Shown here piece after piece: positions 1 through 6,574 of a stretch of 14,824 nucleotides of DNA. Both the position numbers and the translations under genes were made by a program. The DNA is taken from the NCBI GenBank assembly GCA_903918595.1, contig CAIXFB010000059.1, forward strand, positions 1-14,824, given 5' to 3'. This DNA comes from an uncultured Actinomycetes bacterium (lineage in GTDB: Bacteria; Actinomycetota; Actinomycetes; S36-B12). Position 1 is the first letter of the stretch, and each line of letters starts with the position of its first letter. The notes below the pieces were generated by a model. It saw only the letters and a list, made by a program, of their open reading frames with translations. It did no database searches and was not told where the DNA came from.

Positions 1-2
1 AG

Positions 3-305
3 TACTTGCTTGAGTCGATTGAGGCGGTCATGACTGATCGGCCACGCGAGGTTCGGCACGATATGGATCCGGGCAAACCCCTGGTATCGCTATCTGCAAA
101 GCACGTCGAGGTACTTCGCATGATGGCGACCGGCTATACCCATGAGCACATCGCTCGGGTTAAGGGTGTTGCGGTATCGACCGTCGAGCGTTGGACGGCT
201 GAGATCTTCAAGGAGCTCGGAATCGACAGCAAGGGCGCGGTCAATCCCCGTGTCGAGGCCGTCCGTCAGTTCATTGCCGCCGCAGGGATTCCTGACCGGC
301 TGTGA
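3..305 (+). CDS. LuxR-type response regulator, C-terminal part (5' truncated)
   Basis: The reading frame is open to the left edge, so this is the C-terminal part of a longer protein; a TTG at 6 and an ATG at 30 are internal codons rather than convincing starts. The visible region carries a GerE/LuxR helix-turn-helix: 'LSAKHVEVLRMMATGYTHEHIA' style scaffold followed by the recognition helix 'VAVSTVERWTAEIFKELGI'. The tail 'NPRVEAVRQFIAAAGI' is typical of NarL-type regulators. The missing N-terminus should hold a receiver domain with the phosphorylated aspartate. Its stop codon overlaps the GTG start of the histidine kinase (GTGA at 302-305), so the two are translated together and form a two-component pair. 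The signal and target genes are unknown. Confidence 0.85.
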   Translation, partial: YLLESIEAVMTDRPREVRHDMDPGKPLVSLSAKHVEVLRMMATGYTHEHIARVKGVAVSTVERWTAEIFKELGIDSKGAVNPRVEAVRQFIAAAGIPDRL

Positions 306-2029
306 GTCGGCTACGTGAAGCTTGGTGGCGCGTCGGTCTGCCCGATGCGATCAGCTGGCCTGCATTCATCGCGACGTTGCTTGTGGGTGTGATGGGCTAT
401 TTTGCCAATAGCAGAACTACCATGCCGTTGATCACGGGACTTGCAATTGCCCTCGTGGGACAACTTGTCCTGTGGCTTCCGCTCGTGCTGCTCAAGATCA
501 CTCTTCTGCGAAACGCACGCCGATCGCGACCCTTGCTCGTGCTGGTTGTCTTCCTCGCAGGTGCTGGTCTACGTGCGATCGCGATGATTGCGATCACCTC
601 CGAGTTGTACGGCTTGCAGTCCTTGCGTCCTCTCGGTTGGTTCGTCGGCATATTTAGCAACATTGGACCGGTGTTCGTTGTTTCTGCGATCGTCGTTAGC
701 AGTCTGCGGGAACGTCGCCGTCAGATTACGTATCTTGCCGGGAATCAGAAGCGCATTGAAGAATCTCTGATCGAGGTAAATGGCGCGCTTTCCCAACGCA
801 ATGTAGAGGCGGTCGACCGGGTTCGCGGAATCCTTGAGCGAGAGCTAACAAAGCTTGACGGGACTCATGCGCAGGCATCCCTTGCGACGCTGCAGCGAAC
901 GGCGGTCGAGGTTGTGCGCCCGATGAGTCATGAACTTGCGAAGTCGGTGCCGCGATACCTCGCTCCGGTGGTTGCTCCGACCACTGCGCTAGTGCCGTGG
1001 GTGCGAGTGTTCGATTCTGCGGCGACCGGTATGCCATTTAGACCTTTGCTCATCGGTGCGCTCATGGGCTGGGAGCTCCTCGGGGCGATCTCGATTCGGC
1101 CCGCGGATGCCCTGCTGTTTGTCCTCTTTGACGTGATGTTCTTGGTTGGCTTCGCACTCGCGAATCGCGTAGTCGAGCGCGTAAATCGAAAGCGCACGGC
1201 AGGTTTTCGGATCTCGACTACCATCCTGATGTCATTAGCCGTGTCCTGGTCAATCGCGGCGACCGTGCCCGCACTGCTTGGAACCACTACCTCGGATTAT
1301 GGGTTTATTGTGGCCTTTGTAGTTCTTGGTCCAGGATTCGCTCTAGGCACGACAATCCTCAGCGCCCTCGCACGCGAACGTGAGCGCGTGGTCGGCGAAC
1401 TAACCGAATCTACGAAGCAGTTGGAACGCGTGCTAGTGCGCCAGCGAGAGGTCGAGTGGTTCCAGCAGAAGGCACTCTCGCGTGCCCTGCACGGTCCGAT
1501 CCAGATGGCTGTGACTGCGGCAGCGATTCGACTCGATGCTTCGATACGCGAAGGGACCGTGCAGCCGGGCATTGTGAATTCTGTGCGACAAGAACTTCTC
1601 AACGGCCTCGACGTCCTTCATCAGGCCCCGGGTGAGGTGACGAGCCTTGATCAAGCCATTGAGCGCATGAGGGCTACCTGGGATGGGGTGTGCTCCATCG
1701 AGGCCACAGTGAGTGACGCAGCAGTTGCAGTAATCGCGGCTGACGGGGTGCTGCGTTCATGCGTCATTGACATCGTCACTGAGGCAGTCTCAAATGCCGT
1801 CTGGCACGCCAAGGCCGACCAGACGAAGCTCGAGATTGCCCTCGATCCGCAGGCATGGGATGTGCTGATGGTCGAGGTGGTCAGCAATGGTCTGGGCGAT
1901 GCGTTGTCGGAGAACCGTGGGCTCGGCACCCAACAGCTCGATGACTGGACGCTCACCTGGAGCCGGGAGATTAATGAGCAGGGGAGCGTTCTAGAGGCGG
2001 CTCTCCCGGTTGCGTCCACGGGCCGCTAG
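302..2029 (+). CDS. Integral-membrane sensor histidine kinase (HisKA_3 type)
   Basis: A 575-residue kinase starting at GTG 302, which overlaps the stop of the upstream regulator. Hydrophobic segments near residues 17-34, 41-66, 77-99 and 112-134 form one four-helix bundle. A soluble linker of about 110 residues (135-245) follows, then a second set near 246-264, 268-287, 304-325 and 334-357. A helical segment leads to the H-box 'ALHGPIQ' with the phospho-accepting His397. The ATPase domain shows the N-box 'EAVSNAVWHA' (E494, N498) and the G-box 'GLGTQQL' (G540, G542). There is no extracellular loop large enough for a ligand domain, so the signal is probably membrane-borne or sensed in the linker. 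It should phosphorylate the LuxR-type regulator encoded just upstream. The kinase call is firm; the signal is unknown. Confidence 0.9.
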   Translation: MSRLREAWWRVGLPDAISWPAFIATLLVGVMGYFANSRTTMPLITGLAIALVGQLVLWLPLVLLKITLLRNARRSRPLLVLVVFLAGAGLRAIAMIAITSELYGLQSLRPLGWFVGIFSNIGPVFVVSAIVVSSLRERRRQITYLAGNQKRIEESLIEVNGALSQRNVEAVDRVRGILERELTKLDGTHAQASLATLQRTAVEVVRPMSHELAKSVPRYLAPVVAPTTALVPWVRVFDSAATGMPFRPLLIGALMGWELLGAISIRPADALLFVLFDVMFLVGFALANRVVERVNRKRTAGFRISTTILMSLAVSWSIAATVPALLGTTTSDYGFIVAFVVLGPGFALGTTILSALARERERVVGELTESTKQLERVLVRQREVEWFQQKALSRALHGPIQMAVTAAAIRLDASIREGTVQPGIVNSVRQELLNGLDVLHQAPGEVTSLDQAIERMRATWDGVCSIEATVSDAAVAVIAADGVLRSCVIDIVTEAVSNAVWHAKADQTKLEIALDPQAWDVLMVEVVSNGLGDALSENRGLGTQQLDDWTLTWSREINEQGSVLEAALPVASTGR

Positions 2030-2142
2030 GTCCGCCCCGCAGAGTTCAATTCCCAATTCCAGACTAGGTGAAATGCCTGAATTGCTCCGAGTGTGGAAGC
2101 CATCACCCGAACCAGCTCGGCTGACTGTTCGCGCCACGCGTG

Positions 2143-2156
2143 GGGTGACGTCACCC
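2143..2156. repeat. 14-bp perfect palindrome GGGTGACGTCACCC
   Basis: The sequence reads the same on both strands. It lies between the kinase gene and tRNA-Arg and touches the T-arm-like segment at 2155-2171. It could be a protein-binding dyad; there is no T-run to make it a normal intrinsic terminator. Confidence 0.55.
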
Positions 2157-2171
2157 GGGAGTCGAACCCAG
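2155..2171 (-). other. tRNA T-arm-like fragment
   Basis: On the minus strand this reads CTGGG-TTCGACT-CCCGG: a 5-bp stem (one G-T pair) with a canonical seven-base T-loop beginning TTCGA. The 17-base anticodon arm that should precede it does not fold, so it is at most a tRNA remnant or an attachment-site relic 48 bases beyond the 3' end of tRNA-Arg. A chance match is possible. Confidence 0.35.
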
Positions 2172-2218
2172 AATCGCTGGTGCGACTAATTCCATTGCAT
2201 TGCAAAGGTTTTCGATTG

Positions 2219-2291
2219 TGGCCCCGAGATGATTCGAACATCCGACACAAGGTTTAGGAAACCTCTGCTCTATCCCCTGAGCTACGGGGCC
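2219..2291 (-). tRNA. tRNA-Arg (anticodon CCT)
   Basis: The minus strand folds into a full cloverleaf of 73 nt. The acceptor is GGCCCCG/CGGGGCC with discriminator A, and the D-arm is GCTC...GAGC. The anticodon stem GAGGT/ACCTT carries the loop TTCCTAA, anticodon CCT, which reads AGG. The variable loop is GTGTC and the T-arm GGATG-TTCGAAT-CATCT. CCA is not encoded; the next bases are CAA. The 3' half of this gene, from the anticodon stem to the end, is duplicated in diverged form at 4917-4959, in the same orientation. Confidence 0.95.
2236..2262 (-). repeat. 27-bp direct repeat, copy 1 (inside tRNA-Arg)
   Basis: This part of tRNA-Arg, from anticodon stem/loop to T-loop, is identical base for base to 4933-4959. 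It has the size and position of the identity block of a tRNA-targeting site-specific integrase. Confidence 0.85.
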
Positions 2292-2546
2292 GGGGCGTCA
2301 ACCTAACCGTCTGCATAACCCTACAGGTCGGGAAAATCAGGCTGTCGTGATTCAAATGTTAGCGATGGTGGCATAGCGATGTGCCTGTGCAGGCCAACTT
2401 CGAGTCTTGTTGGCGCAGGTCAATAGGGGTGGAATCGTTTTGAGGGTAGGTGAGTTGATCTGCTGAGTGGGTGCTGCTGACGTGTGGCTGTCAAAGTTAG
2501 CTTCGCAGGCAAAGTACTCCGACCATCGATCGCTGACACCACATCA

Positions 2547-2566
2547 AGCACCCGTAAAGGGGTGCT
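2547..2566. other. 7-bp stem hairpin
   Basis: AGCACCC, loop GTAAAG, then GGGTGCT gives a perfect 7-bp stem with a six-base loop. There is no T-run on either side, so it is not a standard intrinsic terminator. It could be a structured RNA element or an operator. Confidence 0.4.
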
Positions 2567-2696
2567 GAAGAACAGTGCGCACGCGCTCTCACGTGTGCGG
2601 GGACCCCGAGAGAGTGGGGATGGGATCCTGGAAGCCTTCACAACTGAGCACGAGTCTCACAAGGTGGCGGTACGCGATACCCCATATCGTGCCGTC

Positions 2697-2813
2697 ATGA
2701 GAATCGCGCGGATCACCGTCTGTTGCATCGTTGCTTCGTTGATCCCGCTGACGATCGCAGCAACGCCCTCTATTGCTGGTCCCACCAATGGCATGCAACG
2801 TGACGGTGGTTGA
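2697..2813 (+). pseudogene. Signal-peptide-only ORF, probable truncated secreted-protein gene
   Basis: From ATG 2697 the frame encodes 38 residues. A basic start 'MRIAR' is followed by a hydrophobic core 'ITVCCIVASLIPLTIAA' and an AxA-like cleavage area 'PSIAG'; about ten residues later it stops. This is the layout of a Sec signal peptide with nothing behind it. No ribosome-binding site is obvious. The likeliest reading is the surviving 5' end of a deleted secreted-protein gene; a genuine short secreted peptide is possible. Confidence 0.3.
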
Positions 2814-2903
2814 GAGCGAGAGTGAACTCATCAGCCGATGGACGAGCTGCCGCAGGTGCACTGCGACACCTAAGAGCTTGGCAGCCTCCGATGATTCTCG
2901 AAT

Positions 2904-4589
2904 TTACGGCAACGGTGCAGGAGATCGCACTGGCTGTGGCAGCGACGCGTAATCGGTCGAGCACGTTGTTGTAGACGCGGGTACCACAGGGCGCTTGCCA
3001 GTCTTGGCGCATGCTTGAGGAACATAGATGTTGATGGTGCCGGCAACTGAAAGGGTGTACCACCTGCCGGAGTAGCCGGGCATCGCAAACCAGCCGAGAT
3101 CCGTCGGCCCGTTGTAGGCAGATTGGGCCAGAGTCTTGCCCGTTTCCTCGTCGACCCACAGAACACTCTCAGTCCAGGAGTTGCTGCTGATCTGGGCAGC
3201 CGAGAAGGAGGGGGACATGTACTGCGAGGAAAGTACGCGCTGGTGGGCCGGGCCTGTAGCCGTGAAGTAGTCCGATGTTCGCCAATCGGGCCGACTCCAC
3301 TTGATGGTCATTCGTCCGTTTGCCTGGTTCAGATGCACGGCGAAGACGCCACCCACCAGAAGGTCCTGCATGAAGATCAAGCTCTTCTGCGGATCTGTAG
3401 AGAAACTCGCAGGAGCGTTACTCATGACCCCTGCGGGGATCGTCGTTCCCCATGGGCATAGCCGTTGAGTGTTCGTCGCATCTGTCATCTTCACGACAAA
3501 CGCGCAGATGGGCACTCCCGGCGTTGGCGCAACGGCGTTGTTGTTGAAGACCACCCACTTACCCAAAGGCACCGGCGCGTCGCCTGCGCTTTGTCCTGGC
3601 AGGAGAAGAGGGGGCGCCCAGGAGAGATCCTGGCGAAGGGTCTTGTTCTTGGGATTCCAGATCACACGCACTCCTTGAGTGCTGCCTGCGAGGTACATAT
3701 GCGTGTTGGAGCCATCGGCTACTAACGTCGGCCGGGAGGCAACCGGCTGGTTAAGGGTGATAGCCGCAAGGTTCTTCAACGAGACGGGATCCACGGCGAT
3801 CACTGTCGTTACCGGCTGAGGCCCGAATGTTGCGATGCAAGCAGACATCGCCTGGTTACCCTGAACTTGGCACCCTGACGAACGATTCTGGCTCTTGAGC
3901 AAGATCGTGCCGGATGAATCAGGAGCAACTGCGAAACCATCGAAGTTGGCATCAACCGCAGCACCGGCCAGAACAGGTTGCTGCACGGAGGCGACGATCG
4001 CGCCACTTTTGGGGTCAAGCTTGTAGACCGTGGGCCCCACGGCGACGACGACCCAACCGGCCTTGACCACGGCACCGCTGGGCGCAGCCACCCATTGACC
4101 TGCGAGCTGAGGGAGTGCAGTGCGCCATATCTGCGTTCCTGTCGCCGGATCAAATCTGGCTACATAGGGCCCGCCGGAATATGAGGGGACGGGAATGCCG
4201 GGCGCACCGCCGACGAGGAAAGCGGCATTGGGGCCGCCTTGGATCACCAGTTGGATTTGCCCCGGATAGACCGTCGGCGACAAGAACTGTGCTACCTGAT
4301 ACTTGCGCCCGCTTCCGCTCACCCCATCGGCAAAAGTTGCACATGGCTGAAGCCCACTGTGGATCGCGTCAGTCACCTCAGGTGACCCGATCGCTGGTGA
4401 ATAATTGAGATAGTTATTCGACGGTTTCTTCGCGTATGCCTTTATGCACTTTACCTGTGCCGCTTGCGCAGAGGCCTCTTCAGAACTTGGGGCAGCCTGC
4501 ACGGAGGAACTTGCCGTCAAGGCAGACACCATGACAAGGCTTGCGGTTAACACCATGGGTACCTGGATCTTTTCCAGGAAGAGGAACAT
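2904..4589 (-). CDS. Secreted PQQ-like beta-propeller protein
   Basis: A 561-residue exported protein from ATG 4589; a GTG at 4592 and an ATG at 4556 are also possible, and none has a strong Shine-Dalgarno. The N-terminus has a Sec signal peptide with hydrophobic core 'MVLTASLVMVSALTA' and probable cleavage after 'SSVQA'. The body shows outer-blade motifs of PQQ/WD-like propellers, such as 'YVARFDPATGTQIWRTAL', 'VYKLDPKSGAIVA' and 'VLWVDEETGKTLAQ'. Eight cysteines in the mature part (for example in KCIKAY, QPCATF, SGCQVQ, QACAKT, TTCSTD) suggest disulfides outside the cell. The residues needed to call a PQQ-dependent dehydrogenase are not evident, so an enzymatic role is unproven; binding or scaffolding is equally likely. 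It lies alone on the minus strand between two copies of the tRNA-Arg 3' half. Confidence 0.75.
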   Translation of the reverse strand: MFLFLEKIQVPMVLTASLVMVSALTASSSVQAAPSSEEASAQAAQVKCIKAYAKKPSNNYLNYSPAIGSPEVTDAIHSGLQPCATFADGVSGSGRKYQVAQFLSPTVYPGQIQLVIQGGPNAAFLVGGAPGIPVPSYSGGPYVARFDPATGTQIWRTALPQLAGQWVAAPSGAVVKAGWVVVAVGPTVYKLDPKSGAIVASVQQPVLAGAAVDANFDGFAVAPDSSGTILLKSQNRSSGCQVQGNQAMSACIATFGPQPVTTVIAVDPVSLKNLAAITLNQPVASRPTLVADGSNTHMYLAGSTQGVRVIWNPKNKTLRQDLSWAPPLLLPGQSAGDAPVPLGKWVVFNNNAVAPTPGVPICAFVVKMTDATNTQRLCPWGTTIPAGVMSNAPASFSTDPQKSLIFMQDLLVGGVFAVHLNQANGRMTIKWSRPDWRTSDYFTATGPAHQRVLSSQYMSPSFSAAQISSNSWTESVLWVDEETGKTLAQSAYNGPTDLGWFAMPGYSGRWYTLSVAGTINIYVPQACAKTGKRPVVPASTTTCSTDYASLPQPVRSPAPLP

Positions 4590-4719
4590 CACCCAAACGC
4601 CCGTCTACTAATCTCCGCCCGAGAGGATCCACGTCGGAGACTCAAGGAGCAACAGCGGTTCTACGCACTGTGGTTCTGCGCACATTAGAGCAAGCGATCG
4701 CTGCGGCACCGTCAAATCC

Positions 4720-4809
4720 CTAATTTCCAAGATCAATCGCTATCGCCTCTTCAATCTGCCTGACGGTTCTCTCCCGCAACTCCTACGGGTACTTCCTTGG
4801 CGCAGGCAT
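4720..4809 (-). pseudogene. IS3-family orfA N-terminal remnant
   Basis: From ATG 4809 the minus strand reads MPAPRKYP, stop, ELRERTVRQIEEAIAIDLGN, stop. This is the familiar beginning of actinobacterial IS3 orfA transposases, where MPAPRKYP is followed by Q or D, then ELRERAVRM. Codon 9 is TAG, a one-base change from CAG (Gln). After about 29 codons the similarity ends at a second TAG. No inverted-repeat ends and no orfB are visible, so this is a dead fragment. Confidence 0.7.
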
Positions 4810-4825
4810 GACGCCACTCTCTCGT

Positions 4826-4888
4826 GGGTTCGTGCCCTCGATCAATCAATCCAGCAAAGCCCATGGCCTCATACCGAGACAGCCACGA
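4826..4888 (-). pseudogene. IS481-family transposase helix-turn-helix fragment
   Basis: The minus strand encodes 'WLSRYEAMGFAGLIDRG', matching the N-terminal HTH of IS481-type transposases (WLxRYExxGxAGLxDRS). Neither the start region nor the catalytic DDE domain is present. The fragment runs straight into the IS3 orfA remnant (ATG 4809), so one element has broken the other or both were joined by deletion. Confidence 0.65.
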
Positions 4889-4916
4889 ATGAGGCGGAGC
4901 AGCACTTTTCTGAGGT

Positions 4917-4959
4917 GGCCCCAGCATGATTTGAACATCCGACACAAGGTTTAGGAAAC
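4917..4959 (-). repeat. Diverged copy of the tRNA-Arg 3' half (att-like)
   Basis: These 43 bases match tRNA-Arg from the anticodon stem to the 3' end. Positions 4933-4959 are identical to 2236-2262; the remaining 16 bases carry four changes. The T-stem is damaged, and the sequence diverges completely upstream of the anticodon, so it cannot be a functional tRNA. This is the normal appearance of an attachment site left by a tRNA-targeting element. The order is non-canonical: the intact tRNA lies 3' of the fragment rather than at the far side of an element following it. Confidence 0.8.
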
Positions 4960-5028
4960 GGCCAGGTTGGTGAGGAGATCGAAGAATCACCTCACGAAAA
5001 GACCACACAGAGCAGTAACTAGTCGCAT

Positions 5029-5075
5029 CCAGTCACTCGTAGATTCAGCAAGGAAAGTGACTGAGAAGTGACTGG
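5029..5075. repeat. AGTGACTG repeats, direct and inverted
   Basis: CCAGTCACT at 5029-5037 is the exact reverse complement of AGTGACTGG at 5067-5075. A further direct AGTGACTG lies at 5056-5063, eleven bases before the last one. They could form a hairpin with a 29-base loop or act as binding sites. Confidence 0.55.
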
Positions 5076-5097
5076 AAAACCTGCCCCCGGACAGGTT

Positions 5098-5175
5098 GAC
5101 CCGGGGTATATAAACCCGGCCACCACCCCACACGTATATAGACCCGGTCAGATTCTGGGTGATATTTCCCGGGTC
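5098..5175. repeat. GTATATA/GACCCGG repeat cluster
   Basis: GTATATAAACCCGG (5106-5119) recurs with one change as GTATATAGACCCGG (5134-5147), 28 bases apart. The core GACCCGG also occurs at 5098-5104, and inverted within CCCGGGTC at 5168-5175. The cluster lies about 150-220 bp upstream of the lipoprotein start. It could be an operator array or the end of a mobile element; no -35/-10 pair with normal spacing is clear. Confidence 0.5.
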
Positions 5176-5190
5176 GAGGGGGTTTGAGTG
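5159..5190 (+). repeat. Imperfect direct repeat, copy 1 (left of lipoprotein gene)
   Basis: Begins with GTGATATTTCC and continues with a G-rich, gapped match (..GGGTCGAGGGGGTTTGAGTG) to the copy at 5815-5845. The two copies flank the lipoprotein gene. Confidence 0.5.
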
Positions 5191-5320
5191 AGGTGGTTCC
5201 GATCAGGGTGAGGGGTGCCGTTATTGACGCGTGGTGGCGTTGGGTGAACACTGTGGCGGGACCATCAGGTGCGCCCGCCAATGCTGGGGGTAAGTGCGGT
5301 TGGCTGGGACGGAGGTCGTT

Positions 5321-5797
5321 GTGAAGTTGATGCTCATCGTCCCAGTTGTGGTTGTTGGCTTGGTTCTTAGTGCATGCGGCGGGTCTTCATCGGGGAGCCT
5401 CGATACAGCGGGGCCATCAGCGAACGGCTCCATGGATGACCGGTCCCTGAAAGGCATGGTGAAGGGCTCAACGTCAAGCGACTCGGCTCCGCTTTCCGCT
5501 GACCAAGCGGACCAGTGGGCGCAAGACCGTTGCATGGAACTGGGAATGGAAAGGTCGCCTGATCCCCAGATGCGGAAGGAGTCTGATCCCATGTTCATGA
5601 CGTGGAAGATGCCGGGGATCGTGCGGTCTGTCCCATGTGAGGGGGAAAGGCAAGGCGGCACACGCTGCAGCGGTCATCAATTCAACCATTTCGCTTTCCA
5701 ACGTGCGAATGTCACGGGTGAAGCCGGAGTCCTGAGGTGCAGTGTGGGCAACGAAGGCCTGTTTTGGTTGCGCATTGAGGCATTCCCAGGTTCCTGA
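5321..5797 (+). CDS. Small lipoprotein, function unknown
   Basis: I choose GTG 5321 because GGAGG lies five bases upstream and the product then begins MKLMLI; an in-frame GTG at 5294 has no such support. The 158-residue product has a short type II signal peptide with lipobox LSAC, so Cys19 should be lipidated and the protein held on the outer face of the membrane. A Gly/Ser-rich spacer (20-57) precedes a compact domain with four cysteines (71, 106, 116, 140), enough for two disulfides, and a tryptophan in each half. I recognise no family. The gene stands alone on the plus strand, between imperfect direct repeats and next to mobile-element debris. Confidence 0.75.
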   Translation: MKLMLIVPVVVVGLVLSACGGSSSGSLDTAGPSANGSMDDRSLKGMVKGSTSSDSAPLSADQADQWAQDRCMELGMERSPDPQMRKESDPMFMTWKMPGIVRSVPCEGERQGGTRCSGHQFNHFAFQRANVTGEAGVLRCSVGNEGLFWLRIEAFPGS

Positions 5798-5814
5798 CCT
5801 GCCTCACATTCCGC

Positions 5815-5845
5815 GTGATATTTCCGAGTCTTGGAGGTTTAGGTG
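5815..5845 (+). repeat. Imperfect direct repeat, copy 2 (right of lipoprotein gene)
   Basis: Begins with the same GTGATATTTCC as 5159-5169, then GAGTCTTGGAGGTTTAGGTG. It starts 17 bases after the lipoprotein stop codon. Confidence 0.5.
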
Positions 5846-5967
5846 CGTCGCCCTCAGGCCACTACCCAGATATGTGAATCATTGAAACGATTGATGAGAT
5901 TCACCCCATTGAGGACTTGGGTTGGGAGACGGTGGAATGGCAAGAGGCCCATGCTTCAGGAAGCCAA

Positions 5968-6510
5968 CTAGCCCTCGAACTCCTGGGCATGCCGCTCCAC
6001 GAAATCCCGCTTGAATAGGGGTGGGATCGCTTCCCTGCTTGATTCTTTGGCGAGTTCAAATGTGATCGAGATATCTGTACTTACCTTCGGGGGGTCGATT
6101 GTTGACTCTGGGCTCAGGTATTGGCTGAATTCGTATTCGTCCTCATACCTTGCCATCCAAGCCTCAATGTGTTGCAGGAAATCTTCATTTGCTTCCTGGA
6201 TCTCCGAGTGCCAGGGAAGAAAGGAAGAGTCACTCATTCGTTCCTTGACCACGGCGAGTTTCGTAGAGGTATCTCGTGCATCCTCGCCATAGTCCTGCCA
6301 AGCGCGCATGTATGGCGCGGAATCCATGTTCGGCTTGAAGAGAGTCTGGCCCCTGTCGATGTGCATTTCCATGAGGCCTTCAGCCTTTTCCGTCAGTGTG
6401 AGAAACCGCTCGTACTCATCCGCCCGCACATGCTGATCAAGAATAAAGAGGCCGGACAGAGCAGCGATTGCGAGGACTATCACTAGCCCAACTCTGATCG
6501 TCTTCGTCAC
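5968..6510 (-). CDS. Membrane-anchored helical protein, function unknown
   Basis: The start is taken as GTG 6510 because AGGAG sits six bases upstream; a TTG at 6516 would lie on top of that site. The 180-residue product has a basic start and one membrane segment near residues 5-25 ('VGLVIVLAIAALSGLFIL'). The rest is acidic and mostly helical and faces outside if the segment is a signal anchor. It lacks cysteines and any motif I recognise. Overall it resembles the sensor-like, four-helix ectodomains of bacterial receptors, but that is only an impression. The region looks AT-richer than neighbouring genes, in keeping with acquisition. Confidence 0.65.
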   Translation of the reverse strand: MTKTIRVGLVIVLAIAALSGLFILDQHVRADEYERFLTLTEKAEGLMEMHIDRGQTLFKPNMDSAPYMRAWQDYGEDARDTSTKLAVVKERMSDSSFLPWHSEIQEANEDFLQHIEAWMARYEDEYEFSQYLSPESTIDPPKVSTDISITFELAKESSREAIPPLFKRDFVERHAQEFEG

Positions 6511-6574
6511 AATCAACTCCTATAGCCACCCATAGCCGAGTCCGAGTCATGAATTGGCATGTTTCCTGCTTGTG

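Larger units (their letters stand above)
2030..2218. other. Intergenic stretch with palindrome and T-arm-like fragment
   Basis: Between the kinase stop and tRNA-Arg I see no convincing gene. A minus-strand frame is open through it (2026-2250), but it begins inside the tRNA and matches no family I recognise. The stretch holds a 14-bp perfect palindrome and a tRNA T-arm-like segment, listed separately. Confidence 0.5.
2292..2903. other. Gene-poor stretch between tRNA-Arg and the beta-propeller gene
   Basis: About 600 bp without an intact gene. It contains a hairpin at 2547-2566 and a short + strand ORF encoding little more than a signal peptide at 2697-2813, both listed separately. A longer reading of the latter frame back to GTG 2484 exists, but the extension has no recognisable domain. 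No integrase remnant could be recognised by eye. Confidence 0.6.
4593..5320. other. Intergenic block with mobile-element debris and repeats
   Basis: About 730 bp without an intact gene. From left to right it holds roughly 125 bp I cannot assign, a degenerate IS3 orfA start, an IS481 helix-turn-helix fragment, the tRNA-Arg half copy, AGTGACTG repeats, GTATATA/GACCCGG repeats, and the leader of the lipoprotein gene. The assignable parts are listed separately. Confidence 0.7.

Noticed and set aside
2484..2813. 109-codon plus-strand reading from GTG 2484
   Set aside because: The first 71 codons cross a hairpin and show no protein-like pattern; only the signal-peptide part from ATG 2697 is kept, at low confidence.
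4917..4959. Second functional tRNA-Arg
   Set aside because: The 5' half is missing and the T-stem is broken by substitutions.
4751..5008. 85-codon minus-strand ORF taken as a whole gene
   Set aside because: Its frame passes through the tRNA half-copy, then the IS481 fragment, then out of frame over the IS3 remnant; it is a chance join of debris.
5029..5075. CRISPR array
   Set aside because: Repeats are only 8-9 bp, one is inverted and the spacing is irregular; no cas genes are present.
5221..5661. Minus-strand frame of 146 codons over the lipoprotein gene
   Set aside because: Low-complexity product without start signals; the plus-strand gene has a good ribosome-binding site and lipobox.
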